Assembly: GCF_005145005.1 (NCBI RefSeq)
Contig: NZ_CP039712.1
Location: 1,842,501-1,906,500, forward strand
DNA length: 64,000 bases
Direction of reading: 5' to 3'
Origin: Vagococcus zengguangii
Lineage (GTDB): Bacteria > Bacillota > Bacilli > Lactobacillales > Vagococcaceae
Below the pieces are notes generated by a model. That model made no database searches. It was not told the origin of the DNA and saw only the letters and a program-made list of their open reading frames with translations. This document shows, piece by piece, positions 63,496-64,000 of this stretch. Within the stretch, counting starts at the first letter, position 1, and each line of letters starts with the position of its first letter. A program made the position numbers and the translations under genes.

Positions 63496-64000
63496 CTATT
63501 TTTGACACTCATTTCTTAACGTAACTGCTTTGCGCGGATAGTCGGTCATAATACCGGCTATTTGATGTTTAAAACAAAACAGCATCTGTGATTTTTTATT
63601 AACTGTCCATGGACGTAGCGCTTTAGCAAAACCAGCTAACTGCTCTGGGTGCTCCTCTAACCAATTAATTTTAGGATGGATGCCACCAATATTACGTGTC
63701 ATCAAACCATAGTCAATCATCTCTTGGTCAGCAAATGTAATTAACGCGTTAGGTGTTTCAGGTGCCGTCTGTTCTAAAATCGCCAATGATTTCGGATTGA
63801 ATGTTGAATACATAAAATCAAATGGCCACTCTTCTGACGTCATCCATTCATGGATTTTCACTTCAATCCCTTCATAATGAATTTTGTCGGTTTTTACTTC
63901 AATATTAAGCATCCCTTTAAAATTCAACTGTTTCAAAAAGTAAGTTACTTCTTCAAGTGTTGGTACAACAATTTCATCATACACTTCTGAAAACCAACTC
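63496..64000 (-). CDS. glycerophosphodiester phosphodiesterase, C-terminal part (5' end outside window)
   Basis: The frame stays open to the window edge, and the residues before the GTG at 63984 (SWFSEVYDE) continue the GDPD pattern before IVVPTLEEV, so the true start lies outside. LNIEVKTD gives the metal-binding Glu and Lys, and the C-terminal WTVNKKSQM and GIMTDYPRKA match cytoplasmic UgpQ/GlpQ-type enzymes. It hydrolyses glycerophosphodiesters to glycerol 3-phosphate. Cotranscribed with miaA. Confidence 0.87.
   Translation of the reverse strand, partial: SWFSEVYDEIVVPTLEEVTYFLKQLNFKGMLNIEVKTDKIHYEGIEVKIHEWMTSEEWPFDFMYSTFNPKSLAILEQTAPETPNALITFADQEMIDYGLMTRNIGGIHPKINWLEEHPEQLAGFAKALRPWTVNKKSQMLFCFKHQIAGIMTDYPRKAVTLRNECQK

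Overview
The window reads as a chromosomal segment of a low-GC Gram-positive bacterium of the Lactobacillales. It is probably an Enterococcaceae member, and a Vagococcus- or Enterococcus-like genome is my best guess. The reasons are a glycerol-type wall teichoic acid (WTA) cluster with LytR-CpsA-Psr and GW-repeat autolysins, sigma-54/LevR-controlled lactose/cellobiose-type PTS operons, an RNA polymerase epsilon subunit gene next to RNase J, a heterodimeric ABC exporter, and the run GDPD-miaA-hflX-ynbB. Species identity is inference. I see no CRISPR array, transposase or prophage.

Region 1 (1-29153) is a cell-wall locus, almost all on the minus strand. Read in the direction of transcription (right to left) it holds tagO on the plus strand at the far end with its own promoter, then an LCP ligase, tagH, a TagB-like primase, tagA and tagG. 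A terminator and a new promoter follow, then a TagF-glycosyltransferase fusion, a glycosyltransferase, two tagD genes, and two very large (about 1120 aa) TagF-glycosyltransferase fusions flanking a sugar epimerase. An acyltransferase comes next, then two secreted autolysins each carrying seven GW repeats (one glucosaminidase with a C-terminal serine beta-lactamase-like domain, one amidase), and a further TagF-glycosyltransferase fusion that runs off the window. The most striking point is that both 1120-aa cytoplasmic enzymes carry three GW/SH3b-like modules inside the glycosyltransferase part. The autolysins carry the same kind of module outside the cell, so the locus appears to make, decorate, export and then recognise one polymer.

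Region 2 (29166-34900) is a mixed housekeeping stretch: a YihY-family membrane protein, methionine aminopeptidase, flavodoxin, a TetR regulator, an M29 aminopeptidase (PepS), a membrane-anchored glycerophosphodiesterase and tRNA-Arg(CCU).

Region 3 (34976-47154) is a PTS island of three operons under a LevR/CelR-type sigma-54 activator (44491-47154). Each operon starts with an EIIB gene preceded by a clear -24/-12 promoter. Two operons are paralogous: EIIB-EIIA-EIIC, a 72-aa protein, a small membrane protein, and a DUF3284 protein. The third has EIIB-EIIA and a TIM-barrel-like protein but no EIIC.

Region 4 (47193-64000) holds a DEAD-box helicase, an oxidoreductase, a nucleotidyltransferase-like protein, a GlnPQ amino-acid transporter with two fused substrate-binding domains, an EfrAB/LmrCD-like exporter pair, rpoY-rnjA, an XRE-type membrane protein, and a minus-strand operon of a GDPD gene (cut by the window edge), miaA, hflX and ynbB.

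Scattered through regions 2-4 are five copies or arrays of an intergenic repeat family. Its units consist of a conserved boundary (AAAGTGCTTGAG ... GAAAGCCGGATTA) around long imperfect hairpins. These elements sit directly against the stop codons of the genes they follow, in the same orientation as the gene.
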